From the NCBI RefSeq assembly GCF_001180325.1, contig NZ_CVSZ01000061.1:23221-87220 (forward strand): a DNA stretch of 64,000 bases, read 5' to 3'. Positions 18,154 to 26,524 of this stretch are shown here, piece by piece. The DNA comes from Prochlorococcus marinus. Its GTDB lineage: Bacteria > Cyanobacteriota > Cyanobacteriia > PCC-6307 > Cyanobiaceae. A program made the translations under genes and the position numbers. The first letter of the stretch is position 1; each line of letters begins with the position of its first letter. The notes under the pieces were generated by a model. It was given only the letters and a program-made list of their open reading frames with translations. It was not told where the DNA came from and did not search any database.

Positions 18154-18609
18154 ATGGCTAAAAGAGTACAAGTCGCATTAACTGAATCAATCGCATCGCT
18201 AGGTAAAGAAGGAGATCTAGTTGATGTAGCACCAGGATATGCAAGAAATTTTCTAATACCTTATGGCAAGGCAATGAATGTAACACCAGCAGTCCTTAAA
18301 CAAATTGAGAGGAAGAAAGAAAAAGAAAAAATCGCTGCTGATAAATTAAAGCAAGAAGCTTTAGATTTTCAAACTGCATTATCTACAATAGGTAGGTTCA
18401 CTATCAAAAAACAGGTTGGAGAAGATGGTGTCCTTTTTGGAACGGTTACCAATGGTGATGTTGCCGAAGCGATAGAAGCAGCTACTAAAAAAGAAATTGA
18501 TAGAAGAAACATTACTGTTCCTGATATTCATAATTTAGGTTCCTTTACTGCAAAAATAAAATTGCATCCAGAAGTAAATGCAGAAGTAAATATTGAAGTA
18601 ACAAGTTAA
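18154..18609 (+). CDS. rplI: 50S ribosomal protein L9
   Basis: It is a 151-residue two-domain protein of the large subunit. It starts [20 protein letters not shown], followed by the N-domain [21 protein letters not shown], the long connecting helix rich in Lys/Glu (about residues 45-75) and a C-domain with [23 protein letters not shown] five codons upstream keeps the frame open, but the ATG at 18154 gives the family N-terminus. It is followed by dnaB after 58 bases, a common rplI-dnaB association. Confidence 0.96.
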   Translation: MAKRVQVALTESIASLGKEGDLVDVAPGYARNFLIPYGKAMNVTPAVLKQIERKKEKEKIAADKLKQEALDFQTALSTIGRFTIKKQVGEDGVLFGTVTNGDVAEAIEAATKKEIDRRNITVPDIHNLGSFTAKIKLHPEVNAEVNIEVTS

Positions 18610-18667
18610 TCAATTTGTTGCATTATTTTGAAAAGTAGCCAGAGTATATATCTAAGCAATTAAAGAT

Positions 18668-20050
18668 ATGGTTTCCGTACCTTTTCCAAATAATGGGCAA
18701 AATAAAAATTTTAAAAAGGATTTTAATAGCGAAAATGCTGGATTAGTTCCTCCTCAAAACGTTCAAGCAGAGGAAGCTGTTCTAGGCGGCATACTTCTTG
18801 ATCCAGACGCGATCGGAAGAATTGCAGACTTAATTAAACCTGAAGCTTTTTATATAAATGCCCATCAAGAGATTTATAGAACAGCATTAATGTTGCATAC
18901 CCAAGGAAAACCAACTGATTTAACTTCAATGAGTGCTTGGTTAGCAGATAATGGATCACTAGAAAAAATTGGAGGAAACAGCAAACTGGTAGAACTTGTT
19001 GAAAATGTTTCCTCTACAGCTTCCATAGAACAAGTTGCTAATTTAATTAATGACAAATTCATGAGAAGGCAACTTATTAGATCTGGAAATGAAGTAGTTC
19101 AACTAGGTTTTGATCAAACTCAAGATACTAATGAAGTTCTAGATAAAGCAGAGCAAAAAATATTTGAAATCAGTCAAGAAAAACCTTCAAAAGGTCTAAC
19201 TCAAGCAGCTGAAATCCTTACAAGTACTTTCAATGAAATAGAGTCAAGATCATTAGGTACTTCAGTAGCTGGAATTCCTGTTAATTTCTACGATCTTGAT
19301 GCGATGACTCAAGGTTTTCAAAGAAGTGATTTAATAATTGTTGCTGGAAGACCCTCAATGGGGAAAACTTCAATAGTTCTTAATCTGGCTAAAAATGTTG
19401 CACAATCTCAGGATTTACCTGTGTGTGTATTTAGCCTTGAAATGAGTAAAGAACAGTTGACGTATAGACTACTTTCTATGGAAGTGGGAATCGAAAGTGG
19501 CAGGCTAAGAACAGGAAGATTACAGCAAGATGAATGGCCATTACTCGGAGAAGGTATTAATTCATTAGGTCAATTGCCAATATTTATAGATGACAAGCCT
19601 AACTTAAGTGTTCTAGAGATGAGATCTCTGTGCAGAAGATTAATAGCTGAACAAAAAAAAGAGCTTGGATTAATTGTGATTGATTATCTGCAGTTGATGG
19701 AAGGATCAACCCCTGATAATAGAGTGCAAGAACTTTCACGAATAACAAGAGGTCTTAAAAGCATGGCCAGAGAATTAAAAGTACCAGTAGTAGCTTTATC
19801 TCAGCTTAGTAGAGGAGTTGAGTCTAGAACAAATAAAAGACCAATGTTAAGTGATCTAAGAGAATCAGGATCTATTGAACAAGACGCAGATTTAGTATTA
19901 ATGATTTATCGAGATGAATACTATAATCCGGAGACTGAAGATAGAGGAATTACAGAAATCATTGTCACTAAACATAGAAATGGACCCGTAGGAACTGTTA
20001 AATTATTATTTGAACCTCAATTTACGAGATTTAGGAATTTAGCTAATTAA
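18668..20050 (+). CDS. dnaB: Replicative DNA helicase
   Basis: It is the hexameric 5'-3' helicase at the replication fork. The N-terminal DnaB domain begins at PPQNVQAEEAVLGGILLDP. The RecA-like C-domain carries Walker A AGRPSMGKTS, Walker B LIVIDYLQLM and the C-terminal signature ALSQLSRGVESRTNKRPMLS. The length is 460 residues, with no intein at the usual insertion points. It is followed by mnmG after 12 bases. Confidence 0.98.
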   Translation: MVSVPFPNNGQNKNFKKDFNSENAGLVPPQNVQAEEAVLGGILLDPDAIGRIADLIKPEAFYINAHQEIYRTALMLHTQGKPTDLTSMSAWLADNGSLEKIGGNSKLVELVENVSSTASIEQVANLINDKFMRRQLIRSGNEVVQLGFDQTQDTNEVLDKAEQKIFEISQEKPSKGLTQAAEILTSTFNEIESRSLGTSVAGIPVNFYDLDAMTQGFQRSDLIIVAGRPSMGKTSIVLNLAKNVAQSQDLPVCVFSLEMSKEQLTYRLLSMEVGIESGRLRTGRLQQDEWPLLGEGINSLGQLPIFIDDKPNLSVLEMRSLCRRLIAEQKKELGLIVIDYLQLMEGSTPDNRVQELSRITRGLKSMARELKVPVVALSQLSRGVESRTNKRPMLSDLRESGSIEQDADLVLMIYRDEYYNPETEDRGITEIIVTKHRNGPVGTVKLLFEPQFTRFRNLAN

Positions 20051-20062
20051 ATCGCTCCTAAA

Positions 20063-22030
20063 ATGCAAGATCATCACTCTACAAATGAATCTTTTGACGT
20101 CATCGTTATTGGAGGAGGACATGCAGGATGCGAAGCCGCTATAACAACAGCAAAATTAGGTTTTTCTACTGCCTTATTTACAATCAATCTTGATAGAATT
20201 GCCTGGCAACCGTGTAACCCTGCAGTTGGGGGACCAGCAAAAAGTCAGTTGGTTCATGAAGTTGATGCATTAGGTGGAATTATTGGTAAATTAGCCGATG
20301 AGACAGCTATTCAAAAAAGAATATTAAATGCAAGTAGAGGGCCAGCTGTATGGGCGTTAAGAGCTCAGACAGATAAAAGAGAATACTCAAAAAGAATGAT
20401 CGAAATACTTCAAAATACAGATAATTTATCTTTAAAAGAAGCAATGATTACTGAACTGGATATTGCAAAAACTGAACAAATTGGATTGAACTCAAAAAAA
20501 ATCTTAAAAAAAAGAATAAAGGGTGTAAAAACATTCTTTGGTAGTTATTATTCAGCAAGATCAGTTATTATCACAGCTGGTACGTTCTTAGAAGGAAGAA
20601 TATGGATAGGAAATAAATCAATGTCAGCTGGTAGATCGGGCGAACAAGCAGCACAAGGTCTTACTCAGAATTTGCACGAAATTGGTATCAAAACAGAACG
20701 TTTAAAAACAGGTACTCCAGCAAGAGTGGATAAAAGAAGTATCATTTTTGATGAATTAGATATTCAACCAAGTACCGCAGCAGATAAATATTTTTCGTTT
20801 GACCCAAATATAAAAAATAATATGCCCCAAGTTAGTTGTCATATTACAAGAACAACTACCAAAACACATCAACTAATTAGAGACAATTTACATTTAACTC
20901 CCATTTACGGTGGTTTTATTGATAGTAAGGGGCCAAGATATTGTCCATCAATTGAAGATAAAATCGTCAAATTTGCTGATAAAGAATCACATCAAATTTT
21001 CTTAGAACCAGAAGGAATTAATACCCCTGAAATATATGTACAAGGATTTTCTACAGGTTTACCCGAAAATATTCAATTAGAACTTTTGAGGACCTTACCT
21101 GGACTAAGTGAATGTAAAATGTTGCGACCTGCATATGCTGTGGAGTATGACTATATACCTGCAACACAGCTCCAAACATCACTGGAAACGAAAGAAATTG
21201 AATATTTATTTAGCGCCGGACAAATTAATGGCACTACTGGTTATGAAGAAGCAGCAGCACAAGGATTAGTTGCAGGAGTCAATGCGACAAGAAAACTAAA
21301 CAAAAAAGACCCAATAATCTTCACTAGAGAAAGCAGTTATATAGGAACAATGATCAATGATTTAATTACAAAAGATCTCAAAGAACCATATAGAGTTCTC
21401 ACTAGTAGGAGTGAATATAGGTTAACTCTAAGAGGAGATAATGCAGATAGGAGATTAACACCATTAGGGTATCAAATAGGGCTAATTAATGAGAAAAGAT
21501 GGTCGGCCTATCAAGAAAAAATGAACCTCCTCGAAGGAGAGAAATTTAGATTAAATAACACTCGTTTAAAAAATACCGATGAAATATCAAGAAAAATAGA
21601 ATTAGAAACGGGATCAAAAATCAAAGGCTCAACAACTTTGAAAGAACTCTTAAAAAGACCAAACTTCCATTATTCAGATCTAATTAAATATAATTTGAAT
21701 TCAAGAAATCTAGGTTCTTCAATACAGGAAGGTGTTGAAATAGATATTAAATACGAGGGTTACCTTAAAAGACAAAAAAACAACATAGAACAAATAAATC
21801 GTCAAAGCTGTAAATCTCTACCTCAAGAAATAAATTATGAAAAGATAGAGACATTATCTTTAGAAGCTAGAGAAAATTTGAATAAGATAAAGCCAAAAAA
21901 TTTTGGCGATGCTTCAAAAATTCCCGGTGTAAGCAAAGCTGATTTAACTGCATTACTTGTTTGGCTAAAAATAAGAGAAATAAAAAAAGAAAAGGCAAAT
22001 ATTTTTGTCGAAAAAAAGTTATCATCTTAA
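20063..22030 (+). CDS. mnmG: tRNA uridine-34 carboxymethylaminomethyl modification enzyme MnmG
   Basis: This FAD enzyme works with MnmE to install the cmnm5 group at wobble uridine 34 of several tRNAs. The 655 residues start with the dinucleotide-binding [14 protein letters not shown], then show [20 protein letters not shown], the second FAD signature [12 protein letters not shown], and [20 protein letters not shown]. The C-terminal helical domain ([17 protein letters not shown]) is the MnmE-binding part. All are complete. It lies 12 bases after dnaB. Confidence 0.98.
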   Translation: MQDHHSTNESFDVIVIGGGHAGCEAAITTAKLGFSTALFTINLDRIAWQPCNPAVGGPAKSQLVHEVDALGGIIGKLADETAIQKRILNASRGPAVWALRAQTDKREYSKRMIEILQNTDNLSLKEAMITELDIAKTEQIGLNSKKILKKRIKGVKTFFGSYYSARSVIITAGTFLEGRIWIGNKSMSAGRSGEQAAQGLTQNLHEIGIKTERLKTGTPARVDKRSIIFDELDIQPSTAADKYFSFDPNIKNNMPQVSCHITRTTTKTHQLIRDNLHLTPIYGGFIDSKGPRYCPSIEDKIVKFADKESHQIFLEPEGINTPEIYVQGFSTGLPENIQLELLRTLPGLSECKMLRPAYAVEYDYIPATQLQTSLETKEIEYLFSAGQINGTTGYEEAAAQGLVAGVNATRKLNKKDPIIFTRESSYIGTMINDLITKDLKEPYRVLTSRSEYRLTLRGDNADRRLTPLGYQIGLINEKRWSAYQEKMNLLEGEKFRLNNTRLKNTDEISRKIELETGSKIKGSTTLKELLKRPNFHYSDLIKYNLNSRNLGSSIQEGVEIDIKYEGYLKRQKNNIEQINRQSCKSLPQEINYEKIETLSLEARENLNKIKPKNFGDASKIPGVSKADLTALLVWLKIREIKKEKANIFVEKKLSS

Positions 22031-22111
22031 AAGAATTCCGTCTGAGCACTGAATAATAAACTTTTTAAATCACCAAAAATTTTATGGGAAGAAAAAGCCT
22101 CTACTTTTTTA

Positions 22112-22654
22112 GTGAAAAATTCATTACCAAAAATATCTGGTCCATGGAAATTAATGCTGCTTGGGGACGGAAGTCCAACTAGACATTTACAGCTTTTAAC
22201 TAATCAAGAGACGAAAATTAAATTAATTTCAATGCAACTAGATCCTCTATTCATCGCAGAGGGCCCTAAAGAATTAAATCAGTTAAATGGACCTTTAATT
22301 AGAAGACAAGTATGGATTAAAAACAATAACAAAAACCTAGCATGGGCTGAAAGTTGGTGGAATGCAGAACAAGTGAATGAAAATTTAAAAGCAAAAGAAG
22401 AACCAATTTGGAAGAATTTGACACAAGACAGATCAGAATTGTTTAGAGAAGTTGATCGAATATCACTTGTTAATTCAAATTGGTTAGAGGATCAATTTTG
22501 TTTTAAAGGTCCATTCTGGTCAAGAAATTATAGATTTTTTCGAGACAAAAAGCCCCTAACAATAATTAGAGAAGTATTCAATCCACATTTAGAAAGTTTA
22601 TTAGGCTATTCAGGAATTAAAGAATTTACGAAACTAAACTCTTCTTCTTCTTGA
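22112..22654 (+). CDS. Chorismate lyase-like protein (DUF98 family)
   Basis: The 180-residue protein resembles the DUF98/chorismate lyase family, which in cyanobacteria releases 4-hydroxybenzoate from chorismate as the head-group precursor of plastoquinone. Visible motifs are LMLLGDGSPTRHLQLLT, the QVWI strand, AESWWNAE, and a C-terminal FWSRNYRFFRDKKPLTIIRE with the conserved E-V-F. The start is GTG at 22112; no in-frame ATG lies upstream. It overlaps the 3' end of the convergent gene by 21 bases. Chemistry is inferred from the family. Confidence 0.8.
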   Translation: MKNSLPKISGPWKLMLLGDGSPTRHLQLLTNQETKIKLISMQLDPLFIAEGPKELNQLNGPLIRRQVWIKNNNKNLAWAESWWNAEQVNENLKAKEEPIWKNLTQDRSELFREVDRISLVNSNWLEDQFCFKGPFWSRNYRFFRDKKPLTIIREVFNPHLESLLGYSGIKEFTKLNSSSS

Positions 22655-23197
22655 TCTGGGAAGATTTCTTGATTTTGATTGAACTTGTTGGTTTGATTGA
22701 TCTCTCGAAGTATTAATCTCTTTTTCTGAAGCTCTTTGCCATCTTTCAACTTTGAAATCCATTTCATCTGGCCAATCTTCGTCATTACTCTCTTTCACGT
22801 AAGGTAATTTTTTTTGCTCAGTTGTCTGTAAATTTTTTGGTTGCCTTAAAGATATTGCTTCTAAAGGTCTTTTTGAGTGCTGTTTGGCAGATTCATAAGA
22901 ATTTGATTCTCTGGAAAATGTCTTAATTTCCCTATTATCATCGTAAAAATTCTCATCATTCCAATCATCATTATCTTCATCAAAAAATAAATCAACTTTG
23001 TCAGATACCCATCTTCCTACTTTTTTAACACTCTTACTAGTTATTCCTTGAAAATCTGAGTTCCTTCTTTTTCCTGGCCTAGCTCCGGATACTCCATCAA
23101 CAAATTGTCTTCCAGTTTCGAAAATTTTATCTACTTGTTTATCAACAATATTTTTATCAAAACTATTTCTTAGATTTCTAATTCTCCTTGAATCCAT
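22634..23197 (-). CDS. Hypothetical charged protein, 187 residues
   Basis: I do not recognise a named family. The N-terminal third is basic (SRRIRNLRNSFDKN), followed by an acidic stretch (DEDNDDWNDENFYDDN, about residues 73-90). The C-terminus is again very basic, ending in an arginine run. No membrane segment or catalytic motif is visible, and the protein is probably largely disordered apart from the first 60 residues. It converges with and overlaps the chorismate lyase gene by 21 bases. The SprT-like gene lies upstream after an 83-base AT-rich gap. Confidence 0.7.
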   Translation of the reverse strand: MDSRRIRNLRNSFDKNIVDKQVDKIFETGRQFVDGVSGARPGKRRNSDFQGITSKSVKKVGRWVSDKVDLFFDEDNDDWNDENFYDDNREIKTFSRESNSYESAKQHSKRPLEAISLRQPKNLQTTEQKKLPYVKESNDEDWPDEMDFKVERWQRASEKEINTSRDQSNQQVQSKSRNLPRSRRRRV

Positions 23198-23280
23198 AAA
23201 TTATTATGCTTTTTAAAATATAAATTACATTAAAAAAATAAATAATTCCAAATATAGAAACAAAAACACATCTTATATTT

Positions 23281-23808
23281 TTAATCAAACAAAATTAAAC
23301 ATTTTTTATTCCATGATCCATTAAAGAAATTTACACAACATTTTTTACAAGCAATATTCTTTATCCTTTTCCTGTAGAAAAATTTCTCACCACAATTTTG
23401 GCAAGTTCCTATGTATTTTAATTCTCTCCTTTCAATAGGAAATGAGTGCCTCACAGAAATTCGAAAATTCTTCTCTTTCTCATTAATTTCATTCATCTTT
23501 TCTAAGAAATTTGGACCATGTATCTCATTTTTTTTTAATATCCTATCTACCCATGCATGAATCATTTCATGACATAGAGTACTATTTATTTCACTAGTAG
23601 ATAATTTACTCAAAATAGGTTTCGATAAGATAATTTCAGAATCTACAAAACCATTTATTTGTTTTCTTTTATAAAAACCAGCAGTAGTTTTTAATCTATT
23701 ATCACTCCATCTAACTTTTACTAAAGGTTGATTATTAACCGCTAGAGAATTTTCAAAATATTGACTATTAAATTTATGAAATAAAGGTAAAAGAGGAATT
23801 ACGGGCAT
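23281..23808 (-). CDS. SprT-like zinc metalloprotease-fold protein
   Basis: The 175-residue protein has the SprT-like arrangement: an N-terminal FHKFNSQYFENSL helix, the HExxH metal site in LCHEMIHAWVDR (about residue 86), and a C-terminal zinc ribbon with two CxxC pairs (CQNCG and CKKC). Family members include Spartan, a DNA-protein crosslink protease in eukaryotes; the bacterial role is not well settled. A DNA or protein quality-control role is inference. It is transcribed divergently from the NTF2-like gene at 23894. Confidence 0.8.
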   Translation of the reverse strand: MPVIPLLPLFHKFNSQYFENSLAVNNQPLVKVRWSDNRLKTTAGFYKRKQINGFVDSEIILSKPILSKLSTSEINSTLCHEMIHAWVDRILKKNEIHGPNFLEKMNEINEKEKNFRISVRHSFPIERRELKYIGTCQNCGEKFFYRKRIKNIACKKCCVNFFNGSWNKKCLILFD

Positions 23809-23893
23809 TATGGATTAAAATTAGTATTATTTTGCCAAAAAAAGTCATCAAAAACGATTTCTTTTCTTAAAGTAATAAAAAACTCAAATAAAC

Positions 23894-24313
23894 ATGGATG
23901 CAACACTAGTTAAAGATATCGGAATCAAAGCATTATTAGTTGGGGGAGCGGTACTAATTTCTTTTTGGACTTTTAATGCAGTCAAATTAGTTATAAGCGC
24001 CAGAGGAATTAATCCATTAGTAAGAAAGTTTTTTGATCAAATAGCTGCAGGAAGAATTGATGCAGCTTATGGTTTGACTACAAAAACTTATAAAACGCAT
24101 GTGAAGCGCCAAGACTTTCTTAAATTTTTAGCTAGTTTAAACCTCAATAAATACAGAAATTTAAAATCAGGAAGACCTAGAGTCCAAGAAGATCAAATCA
24201 TAATAACTTTGAATTTAAAATCAGAAGATAAACAAGATGAGCTCCCATTAGACTTTACTTTCGCAAAAACTGACAATGATTGGAAAATAGACAGAATAGC
24301 AAAAGTGAATTAA
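23894..24313 (+). CDS. Membrane-anchored NTF2-like hypothetical protein
   Basis: The 139-residue protein has a hydrophobic N-terminal helix (about residues 10-32). A small soluble domain follows with FFDQIAAGRIDAAYGLTTKTY, a pattern typical of DUF4864/DUF4878-type NTF2-like folds, and a C-terminal beta region ending in NDWKIDRIAKV. No catalytic residues are evident and the function is unknown. It precedes the DNA ligase gene by 24 bases on the same strand, but a functional link is not established. Confidence 0.7.
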   Translation: MDATLVKDIGIKALLVGGAVLISFWTFNAVKLVISARGINPLVRKFFDQIAAGRIDAAYGLTTKTYKTHVKRQDFLKFLASLNLNKYRNLKSGRPRVQEDQIIITLNLKSEDKQDELPLDFTFAKTDNDWKIDRIAKVN

Positions 24314-24337
24314 TAATTTCTTGTGAGGTAAAAAGAA

Positions 24338-25651
24338 TTGTTTAAAGAAGAGATAATACATCAATTAGAATTACACCCAAGTAGATTAGAGAAAGAAAAA
24401 ATCATCTCAGAAGCGATGGAAGAAGGTCTAGATGATTTTTTTGAGGGAATCCGTATGGCACTTGATCCATTGGTAACTTTTGGTGTAAAAATTGTTCCTG
24501 AAAAAGAGAGTGAAGAAAGTCAAAATTTTTTATGGAAAGATTTTAGGGAATTAGCAAATAAGCTTATTCAAAGAGAACTTACTGGTCACGCTGCTCGCGA
24601 TTCAATTATTAAGGCTATGGAATCTGCCACAAAAGAAGAGTGGAATGGATTTTATAGACGAGTTTTAATTAAAGATCTTAGATGTGGTGTATCTGAAAAA
24701 ACAATCAACAAGATAGCCAAGAAATTTCCCAAATATGCGATTCCTATTTTTTCTTGTCCTTTAGCCCATGACAGTGCAAATCATGAAAAAAAAATGATAG
24801 GAAAAAAGCAAATTGAAATCAAATTAGATGGTGTGCGCGTCTTAACTATTATTAGACACAATAAAGTAGAAATGTTTTCTCGCAATGGGAAACAATTCCA
24901 TAATTTTGGGCATATTATCTCGGAAATAGAAAACGTCTTAAAAGAGGATCCTCCACCTCATGACTTAGTCCTAGATGGTGAAGTAATGAGCGCTAACTTT
25001 CAGGATTTGATGAAACAAGTTCATAGAAAAGATGGCAAGCAAACAAAAGACGCAGTTCTACACCTATTTGACTTATGTCCTCTTGAAAACTTCCAAAAAG
25101 GAAGATGGAACACTAGTCAAACAGCAAGAAGTTTATTAGTTAAAGAATGGGTAGAAAAACATTCTATGCTTCTAAGACATATAAAAACACTTGAATGGGA
25201 AAATGTAGATCTCGACACCATTGAGGGACAGAAAAGATTTGTAGAGCTTAATAAATCTGCAGTGGAAGGTGGATATGAAGGAGTAATGATTAAAGATCCT
25301 GATGCTATGTATGAATGTAAAAGAACACACAGTTGGTTAAAAGCAAAACCTTTCATTGAAGTCACTTTAAAGGTTGTATCAGTTGAGGAAGGCACAGGTC
25401 GCAATAAAGGTAGACTAGGAGCTGTCCTAGTTGAAGGGGAAGATGATGGGTATAAATACAGTCTTAGTTGTGGAAGCGGATTTAGTGATATCCAACGTGA
25501 AGAATATTGGTCAAAACGGAATCAACTTATTGGTCAACTTGTAGAAATCAGAGCTGATGCCAAAACTAAATCCAAGGATGCGGTGGCTTTTAGTCTTAGG
25601 TTTCCTAGATTCAAATGCTTTAGAGGATTTAAAGCTGGAGAAAAAGTTTAA
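24338..25651 (+). CDS. ATP-dependent DNA ligase, T4-like
   Basis: It seals nicks in duplex DNA using ATP. The adenylation domain has motif I with the nucleophilic lysine in EIKLDGVRV, motif III LDGEVMS, motif IV EGVMIKDP and motif V WLKAKP. A C-terminal OB-fold follows with GSGFSDIQREEYW. The N-terminal helical region (RELTGHAARDSII, and IKDLRCGVSEKTINKI) resembles phage T4 gp30 as I remember it. The length is 437 residues. The start is TTG at 24338, supported by GAGG at 24325-24328. Bacteria normally rely on the NAD-dependent LigA, so this is presumably an accessory repair or phage-derived enzyme. Confidence 0.93.
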   Translation: MFKEEIIHQLELHPSRLEKEKIISEAMEEGLDDFFEGIRMALDPLVTFGVKIVPEKESEESQNFLWKDFRELANKLIQRELTGHAARDSIIKAMESATKEEWNGFYRRVLIKDLRCGVSEKTINKIAKKFPKYAIPIFSCPLAHDSANHEKKMIGKKQIEIKLDGVRVLTIIRHNKVEMFSRNGKQFHNFGHIISEIENVLKEDPPPHDLVLDGEVMSANFQDLMKQVHRKDGKQTKDAVLHLFDLCPLENFQKGRWNTSQTARSLLVKEWVEKHSMLLRHIKTLEWENVDLDTIEGQKRFVELNKSAVEGGYEGVMIKDPDAMYECKRTHSWLKAKPFIEVTLKVVSVEEGTGRNKGRLGAVLVEGEDDGYKYSLSCGSGFSDIQREEYWSKRNQLIGQLVEIRADAKTKSKDAVAFSLRFPRFKCFRGFKAGEKV

Positions 25652-25768
25652 ATTATAAAAAATAATATTCAACAAAGTAGTCAATGAAAAATATTGTTTT
25701 TAAGTAAATAAACTGAAAATCTTGGCTATAAAATGTAAGAATAATTATCAGGACTTTTTGAGAGACTT

Positions 25769-25921
25769 ATGACGAAGAAAATAGTTTTCAACTTTATAAA
25801 AACACCTTGTGGACAGGCAAAATATATCGAATTAGAAGCCAACAAAACTTTACTAGGTAAATTTAGACTTTTGTGGTTTATCTTAATTGCATCTATTAGA
25901 GATTGGAATATTAAAGAGTAA
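25769..25921 (+). CDS. Small ORF, 50 residues
   Basis: The ATG at 25769 opens a frame ending at TAA 25919-25921. The predicted peptide starts MTKKIVFNFIKTPCGQAKYI, contains one hydrophobic stretch (LLWFILIAS, about residues 34-42) and ends DWNIKE. Composition is protein-like (Cys, Trp, balanced charge), and a GAGAG lies shortly upstream (25760-25764). It fills the space between the ligase and the convergent TVP38-family gene. No family is recognised. Confidence 0.5.
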   Translation: MTKKIVFNFIKTPCGQAKYIELEANKTLLGKFRLLWFILIASIRDWNIKE

Positions 25922-25925
25922 ATTC

Positions 25926-26522
25926 TTAGGAGTTTTCAAAATATTCTCTGGAGTATTTAGCAGAGAAATATACAACTAAAAAAGTTGAAATAATTCCAAT
26001 GATAGTGATATATAAATTATTTGGTGATTGCACATTTTTTAACTCCTGGATACTTTTTGCCAAACTACCTATTGAGCAATAAAGAAAAGTTCCTGGAATT
26101 ATTCCAAGAAGACCAAGAGCGAAATCTCTAAATTTAACATTATTCAAACCATAAAAATAATTAAGAATACTGAAGGGAAATATCGGCGATAATCTTGCTA
26201 AAAAAATTAATTTAAGTCCGCCTTTTAGTACTACTTTTTCCATAACACTTAATTTTGGATAACGGCTAAAAAGATTTTTTAGCTTTTTTGCAAAAAAACT
26301 TTTTGATACAAAAAAAGCAACTGTTGCTCCTATGGAAGCAGAAATGAAAACGATAATTGATCCTAAATATGAACCATATAAAAACCCTGATAATAAAGAT
26401 AGCCAAGAAGCTGGAAGTATTAATAAAACAATTAAAATATAAATGCAAACAAACGAAAAGATACCAATTCCAGTATTAAAAAAAAAAGACAAATTATAAA
26501 TATTTTCAAGAAATATATTCAT
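25926..26522 (-). CDS. TVP38/TMEM64 (DedA-like) family membrane protein
   Basis: The 198-residue integral membrane protein has about five hydrophobic segments and the VTT/SNARE-assoc domain features: LPASWLSLLSGFLYGSYLGS, then IGATVAFFVSKSFF, then LARLSPIFPFSILNYFYGL and LGIIPGTFLYCSIGSLA. Eukaryotic relatives are scramblase-like, and bacterial DedA relatives act in lipid-carrier flipping and membrane homeostasis. The substrate here is unknown. It starts 2 bases after the valS stop on the same strand. Confidence 0.88.
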   Translation of the reverse strand: MNIFLENIYNLSFFFNTGIGIFSFVCIYILIVLLILPASWLSLLSGFLYGSYLGSIIVFISASIGATVAFFVSKSFFAKKLKNLFSRYPKLSVMEKVVLKGGLKLIFLARLSPIFPFSILNYFYGLNNVKFRDFALGLLGIIPGTFLYCSIGSLAKSIQELKNVQSPNNLYITIIGIISTFLVVYFSAKYSREYFENS

Positions 26523-26524
26523 TC

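Noticed and set aside
18668..20050. Intein in dnaB (and in dnaX)
   Set aside because: Some cyanobacteria carry these inteins, but both proteins here are of normal length with uninterrupted motifs.
23894..26522. Prophage or genomic island around the ATP-dependent ligase
   Set aside because: No integrase, tRNA junction, direct repeats, phage structural genes or composition shift is visible. Flanking genes are ordinary.
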